DNA of 64,000 bases from Ruminococcus flavefaciens (GCF_900143025.1 NZ_FRCT01000001.1:124001-188000), one strand, 5' to 3'; shown: positions 27,233 to 35,532, counted from the stretch's first letter. Numbers and translations are program-made. The notes: generated from the sequence alone by a model not told the origin.

Positions 27233-27424
27233 TTATTTAAGCAGATCAATAAAATCGTATGGGTGTTCCATTTTTTCAATTCGCTTTATCACCCGATTTA
27301 CCTTTCCTACCAAATGTGTTGCAGCCAGAATCGTTACAAGCCGCAACACAACCTGCGCATCCGAACGTCTGAATTCCGTAATCGGAAACTGTGGTATTTT
27401 CTTAATGATCTCAATCTTTTTCAT
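27233..27424 (-). CDS. Small basic helical protein in the amidoligase operon
   Basis: A 63-residue protein with a perfect AGGAGG site. It reads MKKIEIIKKIPQFPITEFRR, then VVLRLVTILAATHLVGKVNR and a charged tail. It is net basic and probably helical; the middle could lie along a membrane. It starts one base after the amidoligase stop and ends 16 bases before the amidotransferase start, so it belongs to the operon. No family recognised. Confidence 0.65.
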   Translation of the reverse strand: MKKIEIIKKIPQFPITEFRRSDAQVVLRLVTILAATHLVGKVNRVIKRIEKMEHPYDFIDLLK

Positions 27425-27425
27425 T

Positions 27426-28535
27426 TTATAATTCCTCCTGTATTTCGATTTCTTCGTTTATGTATAATTTGCGTTCCTTTAGGTACTGTACCAGCTTAGG
27501 TTCAGTTATCGTATCGACGAACTCAGACCATGACATATTTGCTATACCATCATCTGTCAGATTGACAGCAAGGTCACAGATTGCATCAACAAGCTCAAGT
27601 GCTGCGATGAAGGTGTTATACTTGAGCGTACCTCTGAACAGTCGGAACTCGATAGTTGAATAATTCATGAGGTTAACTGCTGCATATCTACCAAGATTAC
27701 CTTTCTTAGCTTTATCAAGTATCTCACGTCCTGTTTTCTCAAAGCCATATCTGGCGGCCCAACGGTTCATACTGTACTCGGTACGACGGCTGAACTTAAG
27801 CAGTTCATTCCAGTGATGCTCAACGAAATACAGGATACGGCTGATTACTTCTTCCTGTGTATCTCTGTCTTCTCCTAAGCAGTTTCTGTTTACATGGATA
27901 TGCAAACCACATGTCGAAGTCTGATGGCTTCTATATCCAAGATATATTGCCTTTTTCATAATATCTTCCCACTGGAATTGCTTGTGATAGTCCAGACTCA
28001 TGGGATGGGTTACGATCTCCATGCCGTCATCAAGAGAACCGTCGCCTTTGATGTAAATGTGTTCCTCGTCCTTATTTGCAACGGCAAGTATCTCGTCGGC
28101 ATTTTCACTGTCTTTACCTGCTCCGTCTATCTCCAGTTCTACGCCGAAGTAGCGCTGGCTGTCACCGTAAAATATGGGTTCAGGCTTATAGCCGTAGTCA
28201 TGAATACTACGGCATTTATCAACTTCATCGTGATAGCATTCCGAGCAGTAATCGTAACCGTCAAGATGATAAGCATCGTCTTCGTGTAATAGCGCATCAC
28301 AGCAGCTGCAGCGTGTGTAGTGGTTGTGATAGCAGTGACTACATAGTGTGGTATAATCATCACCATAGCTTTCACTGGTCCATATGATAGCTCCACAACG
28401 ATCACAAGTGGTTGTATGATTTTCAATACAGTCTGTACATATTACCTCACCGTCGATTGTTTCGTAATCTTCATTTTCGCTTATGATTGCTCCACAGTGA
28501 GAGCAATACATGACATTTCCGTTCTTTTCTTCCAT
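27426..28535 (-). CDS. Amidoligase with N-terminal zinc-finger array
   Basis: From ATG 28535 (ACGGAGG upstream) the protein has 369 residues. Residues 11-100 contain repeated CxxC pairs (CSHC, CTDC, CDRC, CSHC, CSCC, CSEC) forming three or so zinc ribbons. The amidoligase domain follows: YFGVELEIDG (129-138), KGDGSLDDGMEIVTHPMS (163-180), CGLHIHVNRN (209-218) and STIEFRLFRG in the C-terminal part. Amidoligases are glutamine-synthetase-like enzymes that join a carboxyl and an amine using ATP; computational surveys link them to peptide tagging and to class II amidotransferases, which is the very neighbour here. Substrate unknown. The zinc array may bind the target protein or nucleic acid. Confidence 0.85.
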   Translation of the reverse strand: MEEKNGNVMYCSHCGAIISENEDYETIDGEVICTDCIENHTTTCDRCGAIIWTSESYGDDYTTLCSHCYHNHYTRCSCCDALLHEDDAYHLDGYDYCSECYHDEVDKCRSIHDYGYKPEPIFYGDSQRYFGVELEIDGAGKDSENADEILAVANKDEEHIYIKGDGSLDDGMEIVTHPMSLDYHKQFQWEDIMKKAIYLGYRSHQTSTCGLHIHVNRNCLGEDRDTQEEVISRILYFVEHHWNELLKFSRRTEYSMNRWAARYGFEKTGREILDKAKKGNLGRYAAVNLMNYSTIEFRLFRGTLKYNTFIAALELVDAICDLAVNLTDDGIANMSWSEFVDTITEPKLVQYLKERKLYINEEIEIQEEL

Positions 28536-28562
28536 TATAAAAACCTCCGTAAAATAGAAGAA

Positions 28563-28582
28563 CCAGCCCCCGAAGGGGCTGG
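28563..28582 (-). terminator. Hairpin between DUF960 and amidoligase genes
   Basis: CCAGCCCC/GGGGCTGG with CGAA loop; on the minus strand the run after it is TTCTTCTATTTT. It could reduce read-through from DUF960 into the amidoligase gene. Confidence 0.6.
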
Positions 28583-28590
28583 CTTTAATT

Positions 28591-28875
28591 TTAATATTCA
28601 TCTGCTAAAAGCATAGTGCTGTGATCGCCGTCATCGATGATGTATAGTTTACTCATTATAGGTGCATCTGATGGTATAAGATATTTCATGCTGTATTCAG
28701 GCTCTTCTGAGCTGTGATTAATGCTCTGCATTGGACCTTCTGCACTCAGTTCAAACACCTGTAGATAGTCCTTCGGAACAGGCATTTTCTCAACACATTC
28801 CCACAGAAACAGCTGTAATTCCACCGGAATTGTATTATCAACGCCGCAGGTCAGATATCTGTTGTTATCAAACAT
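28591..28875 (-). CDS. DUF960 family protein
   Basis: The 94-residue protein reads MFDNNRYLTCGVDNTIPVEL, then LFLWECVEKMP, DYLQVFELS and HSSEEPEYSMKY, the conserved order of DUF960 proteins, which occur mostly on Firmicutes mobile elements and have no known activity. GAAAGGAG precedes the ATG. It is the first gene of the leftward group. Upstream, ACCACGAACATGGT (28906-28919) is an imperfect palindrome that could be an operator. Confidence 0.85.
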   Translation of the reverse strand: MFDNNRYLTCGVDNTIPVELQLFLWECVEKMPVPKDYLQVFELSAEGPMQSINHSSEEPEYSMKYLIPSDAPIMSKLYIIDDGDHSTMLLADEY

Positions 28876-29092
28876 TTAATGGTACTCCTTTCGTAAAATT
28901 TGATTACCACGAACATGGTATCAGTATAAAAATATATATCTGTAAATTACGAAAAATAGGAAAAGATTTATGGTATCACATTTGTCGTTTTTGCGGAATC
29001 TGCTAAGAATAATGAATTGTTGAAAGTTATTGTATTTGGAATTTAAAGAATTTTTTCTATATGAGTTAAATATGAATTATTTTTCAGGAAAC

Positions 29093-29121
29093 TTGACTTT
29101 TTTATAGATATATGGTAAAAT
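29093..29121 (+). promoter_or_regulatory. Promoter with operator-like palindrome
   Basis: TTGACT (29093-29098), 17 bases, TAAAAT (29116-29121). TATGGTA (29111-29117) and TACCATA (29127-29133) form a perfect inverted repeat over the -10 box and start site. Confidence 0.65.
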
Positions 29122-29143
29122 AAAGATACCATAAAATGAAAGG

Positions 29144-29226
29144 AGTGGCTGTTTGAGTTTGAATGAATATTAGTACGTTTTTTAGGGGCGTACTATGTCC
29201 ATTCGACTCAAGCAGCCACTTTTTGT
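29144..29226 (+). ncRNA. Candidate small RNA made of one long hairpin
   Basis: The arm 29144-29177 pairs with 29188-29220 over about 30 positions: AGTGGCTG, TTGAGT, GAATG and AGTACG are matched in order by AGCCACT-side complements, with few bulges. The loop contains TTTTTTAGGGG and the structure ends in TTTTTG. With the promoter at 29093-29121 the RNA would be about 100 nt and nearly all stem. It could be a regulatory RNA, a strong attenuator for the downstream regulator gene, or a mobile-element DNA hairpin. Confidence 0.5.
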
Positions 29227-29356
29227 TATATCCGTATGTTTTCTACATAGATTTACGGATTGCATAAAGGCGTTGCTTCTCATAAGCATCAGAAACAAGG
29301 AATATCATTCCGCGTGGCATAGACCTCATGGTTCTGAGGTGGATAGGAGAAGTTGT

Positions 29357-29908
29357 ATGGAAAATAAGGAAATCACAAGCAGAAACAATAAAAACAGAGA
29401 ATTCGAAGAGGATAAAAAGCCTAAAAATAAAAAACTTCCTGAGTATAATAAACCTGAATCTTTTGAATTATGTACTTCGAATACGGATTCAAATGAAAAG
29501 GATATTAAAGATATTCAGGAATACTGTGATATGATTACAAATATTAATAGCGAAAGGTGTAATACATTTGCTAATACACTTGTATATCATATGAGAAGAA
29601 TGGAAATCAGTATAGAAGAACTCTCAGAGATAACAGGCCTTTCCCGTACTATTATCAGTGATTATTGTAAGGGGAAGAAAAAGCCTGAAGATGCCAGAAA
29701 TGTTATGACACTTGGTATAGGTTTAGAATTAGATATCGAATCTTTTTATGATTTATTTAAAAAATTCAATTATGATATTTACAATAATACAAAACAAAAT
29801 ATAGCTTATAGATATATTATTAATAGCTTGATATTAAGCTTAGATGAATGTAATAGAATTTTGCCTATTTTCGGAGAAGATAAGCTGCCATATAAGCGAA
29901 AAAAATGA
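29357..29908 (+). CDS. XRE-like HTH regulator of the mobile element
   Basis: From ATG 29357 (TAGGAG eight bases upstream) the protein has 183 residues. The first 75 are charged and disordered. The HTH is at about residues 82-115, MRRMEISIEELSEITGLSRT then IISDYCKGKKKPEDARN. The last 60 residues, with LDIESFYDLFKKFNY and a final NRILPIFGEDKLPYKRK, match in layout the C-terminal end of the ImmA/IrrE protein at 35766-37652. It is probably the element repressor or an antitoxin-like partner. The longer frame from 29195 would include the hairpin and is rejected. Confidence 0.7.
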   Translation: MENKEITSRNNKNREFEEDKKPKNKKLPEYNKPESFELCTSNTDSNEKDIKDIQEYCDMITNINSERCNTFANTLVYHMRRMEISIEELSEITGLSRTIISDYCKGKKKPEDARNVMTLGIGLELDIESFYDLFKKFNYDIYNNTKQNIAYRYIINSLILSLDECNRILPIFGEDKLPYKRKK

Positions 29909-29943
29909 CACTTTAAGTTTATGACTATGCTTAATATAATTGC

Positions 29944-29983
29944 AAAAAACCGTTGAGCTTGATGATCGGCTCAACGGTTTTTT
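29944..29983 (+). terminator. Terminator of the XRE-like regulator
   Basis: AAACCGTTGAGC/GCTCAACGGTTT stem, then TTTTTGCG. Confidence 0.85.
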
Positions 29984-30133
29984 GCGTATTGACGGCTTTT
30001 ATTTATAAACTTAAGGTTGCAAGGCGCTCTTGACGAATAATATTTTATCCTTATAATAATAATTAAGAGGTGTTAGTTTCAGAACTAAGCTGCTTCTTAA
30101 ATAATGCGATAATGCAGATCGAGGTGAGAATTA

Positions 30134-30631
30134 ATGAATAAGTATGAATGCTTAGGCGACATGTGGAAAGAGACCATTGAAGAACGTGATAATGATGTCA
30201 TAGATAAGATGCTTGATTTTCATTTTGATCATGTTCTTGATCCTGAGCGAAATGAGCTTTGGATCAAAAAGGACGATGAGGGAAATATCTCATACCTTAT
30301 CAAAGATGGTAATAATGCAGCCGAGAGATTTAACGAGCATGAATGCTTGATTTACGCTTGTGGCGGCGACAATACTACTGTATGGGATCTACTTCCGCCT
30401 GTTTTATGTATGGTTGACAAAGAATATCTTAATGATTTTATTAGTGATGATAGCGATGATAGCTTTACAGATATAATACCTGACGTACAAGAATATGTTG
30501 AAAGAGAAGCCCCAAACTTGATAGAAGAGGCTCTTGAAGTATATAAGTCAGACGAACACGGTCATATACGTGAGTATATCGAAGACATATATTATAAGCT
30601 TCTGGATGATATTGACGGATTAGCAAGTTAA
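30134..30631 (+). CDS. Acidic hypothetical protein
   Basis: A 165-residue, strongly acidic soluble protein with GAGGTGAG before the ATG. The acidic stretch SDDSDDSFTDIIPDVQEYVE and the C-terminal helix are notable, and there is a single WDLLPPVLCMV hydrophobic patch. High negative charge on a mobile element can mean a DNA-mimic antirestriction protein, but no family is recognised and that is only a guess. It is closed by a terminator and forms a single-gene unit. Confidence 0.6.
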   Translation: MNKYECLGDMWKETIEERDNDVIDKMLDFHFDHVLDPERNELWIKKDDEGNISYLIKDGNNAAERFNEHECLIYACGGDNTTVWDLLPPVLCMVDKEYLNDFISDDSDDSFTDIIPDVQEYVEREAPNLIEEALEVYKSDEHGHIREYIEDIYYKLLDDIDGLAS

Positions 30632-30673
30632 AATCAAATCTTTGTTCTTGTGCGTGCAAATGCACTCCTTAAG

Positions 30674-30716
30674 AAAAAGCGATATCCCCGAGTTACTTCG
30701 GGGATATTGCTTTTTC
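30674..30716. terminator. Bidirectional terminator
   Basis: ATATCCCCGA/TCGGGGATAT-type stem flanked by AAAAAGC and GCTTTTT. Confidence 0.8.
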
Positions 30717-30847
30717 TATAGCATAGTATGTATAATCAGGGTAAATTTCCCTCAAATCAAACTTGCCTTTATATCTTATGTCTTGTTTTGCTGTATTTAT
30801 AAAAATATGGTATTATTGTATAAAAGGAAGATAATCGGAATTCACTC

Positions 30848-30877
30848 TTGACTTTGCTTTCCAGTTATTATTATAAT
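30848..30877 (+). promoter_or_regulatory. Promoter of the DUF1848 gene
   Basis: TTGACT (30848-30853), 18 bases, TATAAT (30872-30877). The 120-nt leader contains a GC-rich hairpin CCGCCCG/CGGGCGG (30917-30936) and an CAGCA/TGCTG pairing. The 30717-30847 stretch has no other feature. Confidence 0.6.
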
Positions 30878-31004
30878 ATAAGAAAGACTAAAAGAAACTC
30901 ATCGTATCTGCTTATACCGCCCGTTGATACGGGCGGCTCAGCAGTATATATAAATATCAGCAGTGATATCAAAACACCAATGCTGATAGGGAAAAGGAAG
31001 AAAA

Positions 31005-31931
31005 ATGATAATTAACACAGGTATGCGGACGGATATATCCGCGTTTTACTCTGAATGGTTCATGAACAGAATACGTGAAGGCTACGTTCTTGTGCGTAAC
31101 CCATACCGTCAGGACTGGATAACCAGATATGAGCTTGATCCTGAGGTTGTGGACTGTATAGCGTTCTGTACCAAGAATCCTGCTCCGATGCTTAAACACA
31201 TCGACGAGCTCAAACGCTTTCATCAGTACTGGTTCGTGACGATAACTCCATACGGAAATGATGTTGAACCGAACGTTCCACCTAAAGAACAGGTCATGCA
31301 GGACTTCATAACATTGTTTCAAGCAGCAGGTATCAACTGCATTGGCTGGAGGTATGATCCGATATTAATTGATAGTACCTATACTCTCGAACGTCACATA
31401 TCTGACTTTGATACGATGTGTAAAACTCTTTCAGGTTATACAGAAGTATGCGTTATCAGCTTTATTGATCTGTATGAAAAGGTAAAATGGAACTTTCCGC
31501 AGGCAAGAACGGTTACGCCTAAGGAACGCATCGCTTTCGGAAAGGCTTTTGCTGAGATAGGAAAGCGTTATGGTATAACAATAAAAGCCTGCGCTGAGGG
31601 AAATGATCTTGCTCCATATGGTGTGGACTGCAACGGCTGTATGACTCAGGAAACCTTTGAGACAGCTATAGGTTGTTCTCTTGATATACCTAAAAAGAAA
31701 TCCCAGCGTGCGGAATGCAGCTGCGTACTTGGAACGGATATCGGCGCTTACGATACCTGCGGTCATCTCTGTAAGTATTGTTATGCAAATTATAACAGAG
31801 AGAACGTAAGAAGAAATATCCGACAACATGATCCTAAGTCACCGTTCCTTGTTGGTACGCTCTGCGAAGGCGAAGTAATCCATAAGGCGGAGCAGGTTAG
31901 TTGGCTCAATAATCAACTATCATTTTTCTGA
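31005..31931 (+). CDS. DUF1848 family protein, probable Fe-S enzyme
   Basis: The 308-residue protein follows the DUF1848 pattern: TGMRTDISAFYSEWFMNRIR, VRNPYRQDWITRY, CIAFCTKNPAPM, FVTITPYGNDVEPNVPPK, and a cysteine cluster CNGCM, CSCVLGTDIGAYDTCGHLC, CKYCYANYNRE. DUF1848 resembles radical-SAM/spore photoproduct lyase relatives in its barrel and C-terminal cysteine site, and is frequent in Clostridia and their mobile DNA. Reaction unknown. GGAAAAGGAAG precedes the ATG. It is a single-gene unit with its own promoter and terminator. Confidence 0.85.
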   Translation: MIINTGMRTDISAFYSEWFMNRIREGYVLVRNPYRQDWITRYELDPEVVDCIAFCTKNPAPMLKHIDELKRFHQYWFVTITPYGNDVEPNVPPKEQVMQDFITLFQAAGINCIGWRYDPILIDSTYTLERHISDFDTMCKTLSGYTEVCVISFIDLYEKVKWNFPQARTVTPKERIAFGKAFAEIGKRYGITIKACAEGNDLAPYGVDCNGCMTQETFETAIGCSLDIPKKKSQRAECSCVLGTDIGAYDTCGHLCKYCYANYNRENVRRNIRQHDPKSPFLVGTLCEGEVIHKAEQVSWLNNQLSFF

Positions 31932-31940
31932 ATAGTTTTT

Positions 31941-31966
31941 ATCCTCTCTTTATGAGAGGATTTTTT
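31941..31966 (+). terminator. Terminator of the DUF1848 gene
   Basis: ATCCTCTC/GAGAGGAT with TTTAT loop then TTTTTT. Confidence 0.85.
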
Positions 31967-32039
31967 GTACCTCTTGCAATTGCCGATAATATTATTTTTT
32001 TGAAAATGAGTACTATGAATTAAAAAATGTAATACATTT

Positions 32040-32125
32040 GCCCATGTTAACCTGTATTATTTATTTATATAATAATAAATAATTATTATATATTAAATAA
32101 TATAATAATATATTATACACGTGTG
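32040..32125. other. AT-only tract upstream of mobilization genes, candidate oriT or origin region
   Basis: About 75 bases of almost pure A/T with nested TTATTTATT and AATAATATATTATT inverted elements, followed by CACGTG and TGCGCG. It lies directly before a MobC-like gene and a relaxase gene, the usual place of oriT. No nick motif could be named. Confidence 0.4.
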
Positions 32126-32177
32126 CGCGTATATTCAATGTATGCATTTTTTAATAAACAGTAAAGGAGAATTCATT

Positions 32178-32447
32178 ATGTGTAAGATTAAAACTATTTT
32201 AACACACGTAAGAATACCGGAAGATATCATCGATGATATTAAGAGAGAAGCTGAGAAAAAGGGTACAGACATCTCCAAGGAAGTTGTTTATATGCTTAGA
32301 CACTATAAACACCCATTGACACCTTTTGTAGTGATCAAGATACAGAACATTGTTAATCGTGCGTGTACGATTGCGATGAGATATGCACCTGACATAGTCA
32401 GAGAATTACAGAGGGACATGAATGAGTTATGGAAATACTTAAAGTAA
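32178..32447 (+). CDS. MobC-like relaxosome accessory protein
   Basis: The 89-residue protein begins MCKIKTILTHVRIPEDIIDD, a ribbon-helix-helix DNA-binding start, followed by KREAEKKGTDISKEVVYMLR and a helical tail. This matches small MobC/RHH proteins that help the relaxase open oriT. GTAAAGGAG precedes the ATG at 32178. It overlaps the relaxase gene by 19 bases. Confidence 0.6.
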   Translation: MCKIKTILTHVRIPEDIIDDIKREAEKKGTDISKEVVYMLRHYKHPLTPFVVIKIQNIVNRACTIAMRYAPDIVRELQRDMNELWKYLK

Positions 32448-33001
32448 TTCATCATACACAGGGAGGAGAAAAATACAGATATACCGCCCCTAGATATGCA
32501 CTGGACGAAAGAAAAGTTATGTGGCAATGCTTTGGAGTTCAATTATTTGATCCTATAGCTATCTACCAGCAGATGAGAATTGTTTCAGACTTTTGGGGCA
32601 ATACTGGAAAGAATACGATATTTCATTTTGTTATATCATTTTCAAAGGAAAAAGTTAAAGATGCATTTACTGCTATGAGGTTCACAAAGGAGATCTTTGA
32701 CTACTTGTTGCGTTATCATCAGATAGTTATTTCAATACATAAGGAAGATCAAGGCGGTTCGTTGTATCATGCTCATGTGATAATGTCCACCACCAACTAT
32801 CTTGACGGAGATCTATTTGAAGACAAGGACGAAAACTTTTTTATCATTGCTCAGAGAATTGCAAATGCTACACGCAGTAGCTGTTTATTGGAGATTCTCT
32901 ATTCTGTAGGAAAAACAATGCAGGATACAGATAAAAACCAAGATGAAAACATGAACAAAAAGGAAGGGTTCAAGAGGATATTCTCTCCTCAGTGGGAATA
33001 A
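32429..33001 (+). CDS. Short relaxase/mobilization nuclease-like protein
   Basis: The 190-residue protein has IFHFVISFSKEKVKDAFTA, then YHQIVISIHKED and LYHAHVIMSTTNYLDGDLF. The H-x-H in YHAHV preceded by IHKED matches the metal-binding third motif of MobA-type relaxases, which nick oriT and lead the strand into a recipient. The usual protein is longer (over 300 residues), so this is either a compact type or lacks the C-terminal part. Candidate nucleophile tyrosines are near the start (YRYTAPRY). The start overlaps the RHH gene, so translation is coupled. Confidence 0.65.
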   Translation: MEILKVIHHTQGGEKYRYTAPRYALDERKVMWQCFGVQLFDPIAIYQQMRIVSDFWGNTGKNTIFHFVISFSKEKVKDAFTAMRFTKEIFDYLLRYHQIVISIHKEDQGGSLYHAHVIMSTTNYLDGDLFEDKDENFFIIAQRIANATRSSCLLEILYSVGKTMQDTDKNQDENMNKKEGFKRIFSPQWE

Positions 33002-33038
33002 ATAAATACTGATATTGTGATCTGAATAGTTATTTTCT

Positions 33039-33098
33039 AACAGGACAGCTTGCTATATATGCTTTACTTCCGGCCTTTGTGCCGGAAGAGCTGTTCTG
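33039..33098 (+). terminator. Two-level hairpin after the relaxase gene
   Basis: ACAGGACAGCT pairs with AGCTGTTCTGT, enclosing CTTCCGGC/GCCGGAAG. No strong T-run follows, so it may be an RNA or DNA structural element. Confidence 0.5.
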
Positions 33099-33149
33099 TA
33101 TATTGATATCAATGGGTACTGTGTTTGTGTGAAAACAATAGTGATGCTG

Positions 33150-33200
33150 CAACTTACCCCATTAAAATTACAACTTACCATTGGATAATTACAGCTTACC
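33150..33200 (+). repeat. Three direct repeats with exact 21-bp period
   Basis: CAACTTACC at 33150-33158 and 33171-33179, and CAGCTTACC at 33192-33200: 9-bp units with 12-bp spacers. They end nine bases before the -35 box of the LRR gene promoter, on one face of the helix. The 9-12-9 layout is like LytTR-type activator sites, although the bases do not fit that consensus closely; iterons are an alternative. Confidence 0.7.
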
Positions 33201-33209
33201 GAAATACTG

Positions 33210-33238
33210 TTGATTTGCAGTGACGTGTCCTTTATAAT
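33210..33238 (+). promoter_or_regulatory. Promoter of the LRR protein gene
   Basis: TTGATT (33210-33215), 17 bases, TATAAT (33233-33238). The repeat array lies at about -95 to -45 from the expected start. Confidence 0.7.
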
Positions 33239-33317
33239 ATTCATATGATACCAAAAGGCAAAAATACATTTGCAGTTATCGTATCAATTCCATTATAATT
33301 TTAAGAGAGGAAGTATT

Positions 33318-35369
33318 ATGAATAACAAGATCAAACACAGCATTGCAGGCATATGTGCAGCAGCAGTTATCTGTAATCCTATCGCATCATCATCTGTAAT
33401 ATCTGGTGTCAAACAAGATACTTTAGTCGCATCAGCAGCTGAAAGCGGAACTGTTCAAAAATCGGGAACATGGTCGGGATACGACTTGATATATAACGAT
33501 GAGGCAGCAGGTTGCAGACTTTGCTATACTATCAATAACGATCACGTGATCATCACAGGCTGCGAAACAAGCAAAGCTAATACTCGAATAAGGATACCTA
33601 AGCAGATAAAGGACAAAGATGTTACAGGGATTGCTGATAATGCATTTAAAGATCAGACTAATATCATAGAGGTGCATTTCTATGGCAAAAATGAAATATA
33701 CTTAAAATGCAGTCCATATGGCTATGTAGAGTATAGAGTGCTCGGTTATCAAGGCGGCAGTTCAATCTCGTATATAGGGGAAAGTGCATTTGAGGGCTGT
33801 ACTAACCTATCTCTTGTAAGAGTTGGTGATAAAGAGCTTTCCGTAGGTAAATCTGCATTCAGCGGCTGTAATAATCTTACAAGTATAAGCTTCTATAATT
33901 CTTCAAACCGTACAATTTCTCCTGTATACGGTGATATCGGTTCACGTGCTTTTGAAAATACAGGATTTACGACTTTTACCCCTTCAAAATGCAATTCTAT
34001 CGGCAGCAGATGTTTTCAGAAATGCGGAGCTCTGACTAATGTAAAGATCAAAGCGGAATCTATCGGCGAATACTGCTTCAGCAGAGCATATGAAGTTAAA
34101 AATGCTGAACTCGATGTAAAGAAGATAGGTGCATATGCATTTTCGGGCTGTTCAAAACTGGAAAATCTTAAACTCACAAATACAGTAACTATCAGTAAGC
34201 ACGCCTTTGAGAATTGTACTGAACTGAAAGTAATGGATCTGCCGAAAACCTTAACTACTGTCGGTGAGTTTGCATTTTATAAGACTCCCAATCTGCGCAC
34301 GCCTGTACTTTTCCTGAGAGAAAACGGTGAAAGCCTTTACATAGGCAGGGCAGCATTCAACACCTCTGGAGTAGAATATGTTGTACTGAGCGGAAATATA
34401 AAAGTTGATGACTATGCTTTCTTCCAGTGCAGTTTAAAAGGTGCAGTAGTTGAAGGCAATGTTGAACTGAATCAATACGCTATCGGATTTATTGACAGAG
34501 AAAACGTAGCACCGGGATTTGCTATTTACGGCGATACTGATACAAACAAGTATGCCGAAGAATGCGGTGTTCCTTATATAAAGGCTGACAAGAGCCAGTC
34601 CTATAATAAGATCATCAATGAGAACAAAGCAAATTATAATGGTGCCCGTAAATTTCATAACGAAAACGGAAGTTGCGCAGCTATTGTAATAACACAGATG
34701 ATGTATCTTACAAATAAGATCGACATTTATGATTATATCCCGAGAGAATACAAGGGAAAAACTGTGAGAGGTCTTATTGATGTACCTGCATTTGCAGGAA
34801 TAGACGAATACAGAGATAAATACCCTGAATTCAGCGAATTAACGGAAAGAATAAATGAGATGCAAGCAGACAGGAACTACACTAATTATGTGAACTCCGC
34901 TTATCAGCTGCCTCTTACTACTGAGAATCTTGAAGGATACGCAAAACTGACTGAATACGGTCTTTCTTTCCCCGGTTACCTCAGGATCAGCACTCACAGA
35001 CACGCAGTTGCTTGCTTCGGAATAGAAAAACTGGCTAAGCCAAGAACATTTGAAAATGCATACAAAGATCCGAGTATAGAGTATGATTACAGAATAATAA
35101 CCTGTGATAATGGCTATATGTTCAAATATGACCAGAATGAAAATCTTATCGCCTGTGGATACGACAAAAATACAAGCGGAGATACCTGGATAAAAGCTGA
35201 AGATACATTTATCTACATACGCTCAAGTGACGGAAAATGCTATGAGCAGAGATATGATGATGCGGTCAACGTTGATACTTCCGAAAAAGTTCAGAAGTAC
35301 AATAAAGAACAGATAACACTTGGCTCTCTCGAGTTATTACCCGCTTCAACCATTGAAAAGTACAAATAA
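33318..35369 (+). CDS. Secreted BspA-like leucine-rich repeat protein with C39-like peptidase end
   Basis: From ATG 33318 (GAGAGGAAG upstream) the protein has 683 residues: a signal peptide ending near SAAESG, BspA-type LRR_5 repeats about residues 95-430 (IGESAFEGCTNLSLVRV, VGKSAFSGCNNLTSISF, IGAYAFSGCSKLENLKL, ISKHAFENCTELKVMDL), then a 230-residue C-terminal domain. That domain has SCAAIVITQMMYL (Cys453) and RHAVACFGIEK (His562), the Cys/His order of C39/papain-like peptidases. It should act outside the cell, perhaps in adhesion. It is encoded in the mobile element and has its own activator-type promoter. Confidence 0.8.
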   Translation: MNNKIKHSIAGICAAAVICNPIASSSVISGVKQDTLVASAAESGTVQKSGTWSGYDLIYNDEAAGCRLCYTINNDHVIITGCETSKANTRIRIPKQIKDKDVTGIADNAFKDQTNIIEVHFYGKNEIYLKCSPYGYVEYRVLGYQGGSSISYIGESAFEGCTNLSLVRVGDKELSVGKSAFSGCNNLTSISFYNSSNRTISPVYGDIGSRAFENTGFTTFTPSKCNSIGSRCFQKCGALTNVKIKAESIGEYCFSRAYEVKNAELDVKKIGAYAFSGCSKLENLKLTNTVTISKHAFENCTELKVMDLPKTLTTVGEFAFYKTPNLRTPVLFLRENGESLYIGRAAFNTSGVEYVVLSGNIKVDDYAFFQCSLKGAVVEGNVELNQYAIGFIDRENVAPGFAIYGDTDTNKYAEECGVPYIKADKSQSYNKIINENKANYNGARKFHNENGSCAAIVITQMMYLTNKIDIYDYIPREYKGKTVRGLIDVPAFAGIDEYRDKYPEFSELTERINEMQADRNYTNYVNSAYQLPLTTENLEGYAKLTEYGLSFPGYLRISTHRHAVACFGIEKLAKPRTFENAYKDPSIEYDYRIITCDNGYMFKYDQNENLIACGYDKNTSGDTWIKAEDTFIYIRSSDGKCYEQRYDDAVNVDTSEKVQKYNKEQITLGSLELLPASTIEKYK

Positions 35370-35400
35370 TACTTACATTTCTGAAAAGTGATATAGACTG

Positions 35401-35417
35401 CGCCGCTTAATGCGGCG
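35401..35417 (+). terminator. Short GC hairpin after the LRR gene
   Basis: CGCCGC/GCGGCG with TTAAT loop then TGTTCTATTATTT. Confidence 0.6.
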
Positions 35418-35503
35418 TGTTCTATTATTTGCACTTTATAAATATATTTTATTATTTCGATAAGAAAAAACTGATATCAAGCCTGTGTATGGTGTGCAAA
35501 GTC

Positions 35504-35532
35504 TTTACTTTCATTAGAGCCTGTGATATAAT
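35504..35532 (+). promoter_or_regulatory. Promoter of the ImmA/IrrE gene
   Basis: TTTACT (35504-35509), 17 bases, TATAAT (35527-35532), giving a 230-nt structured leader. Confidence 0.6.

Noticed and set aside
29195..29356. N-terminal extension of the XRE-like protein
   Set aside because: It starts inside the hairpin RNA and has no ribosome site, while ATG 29357 has one.
28900..33260. Recurring TATGGTA(TC) words as a regulon site of the element
   Set aside because: Most copies are explained as extended -10 promoter boxes (TGGTATAAT-like) and also occur outside the element, for example near 21640.
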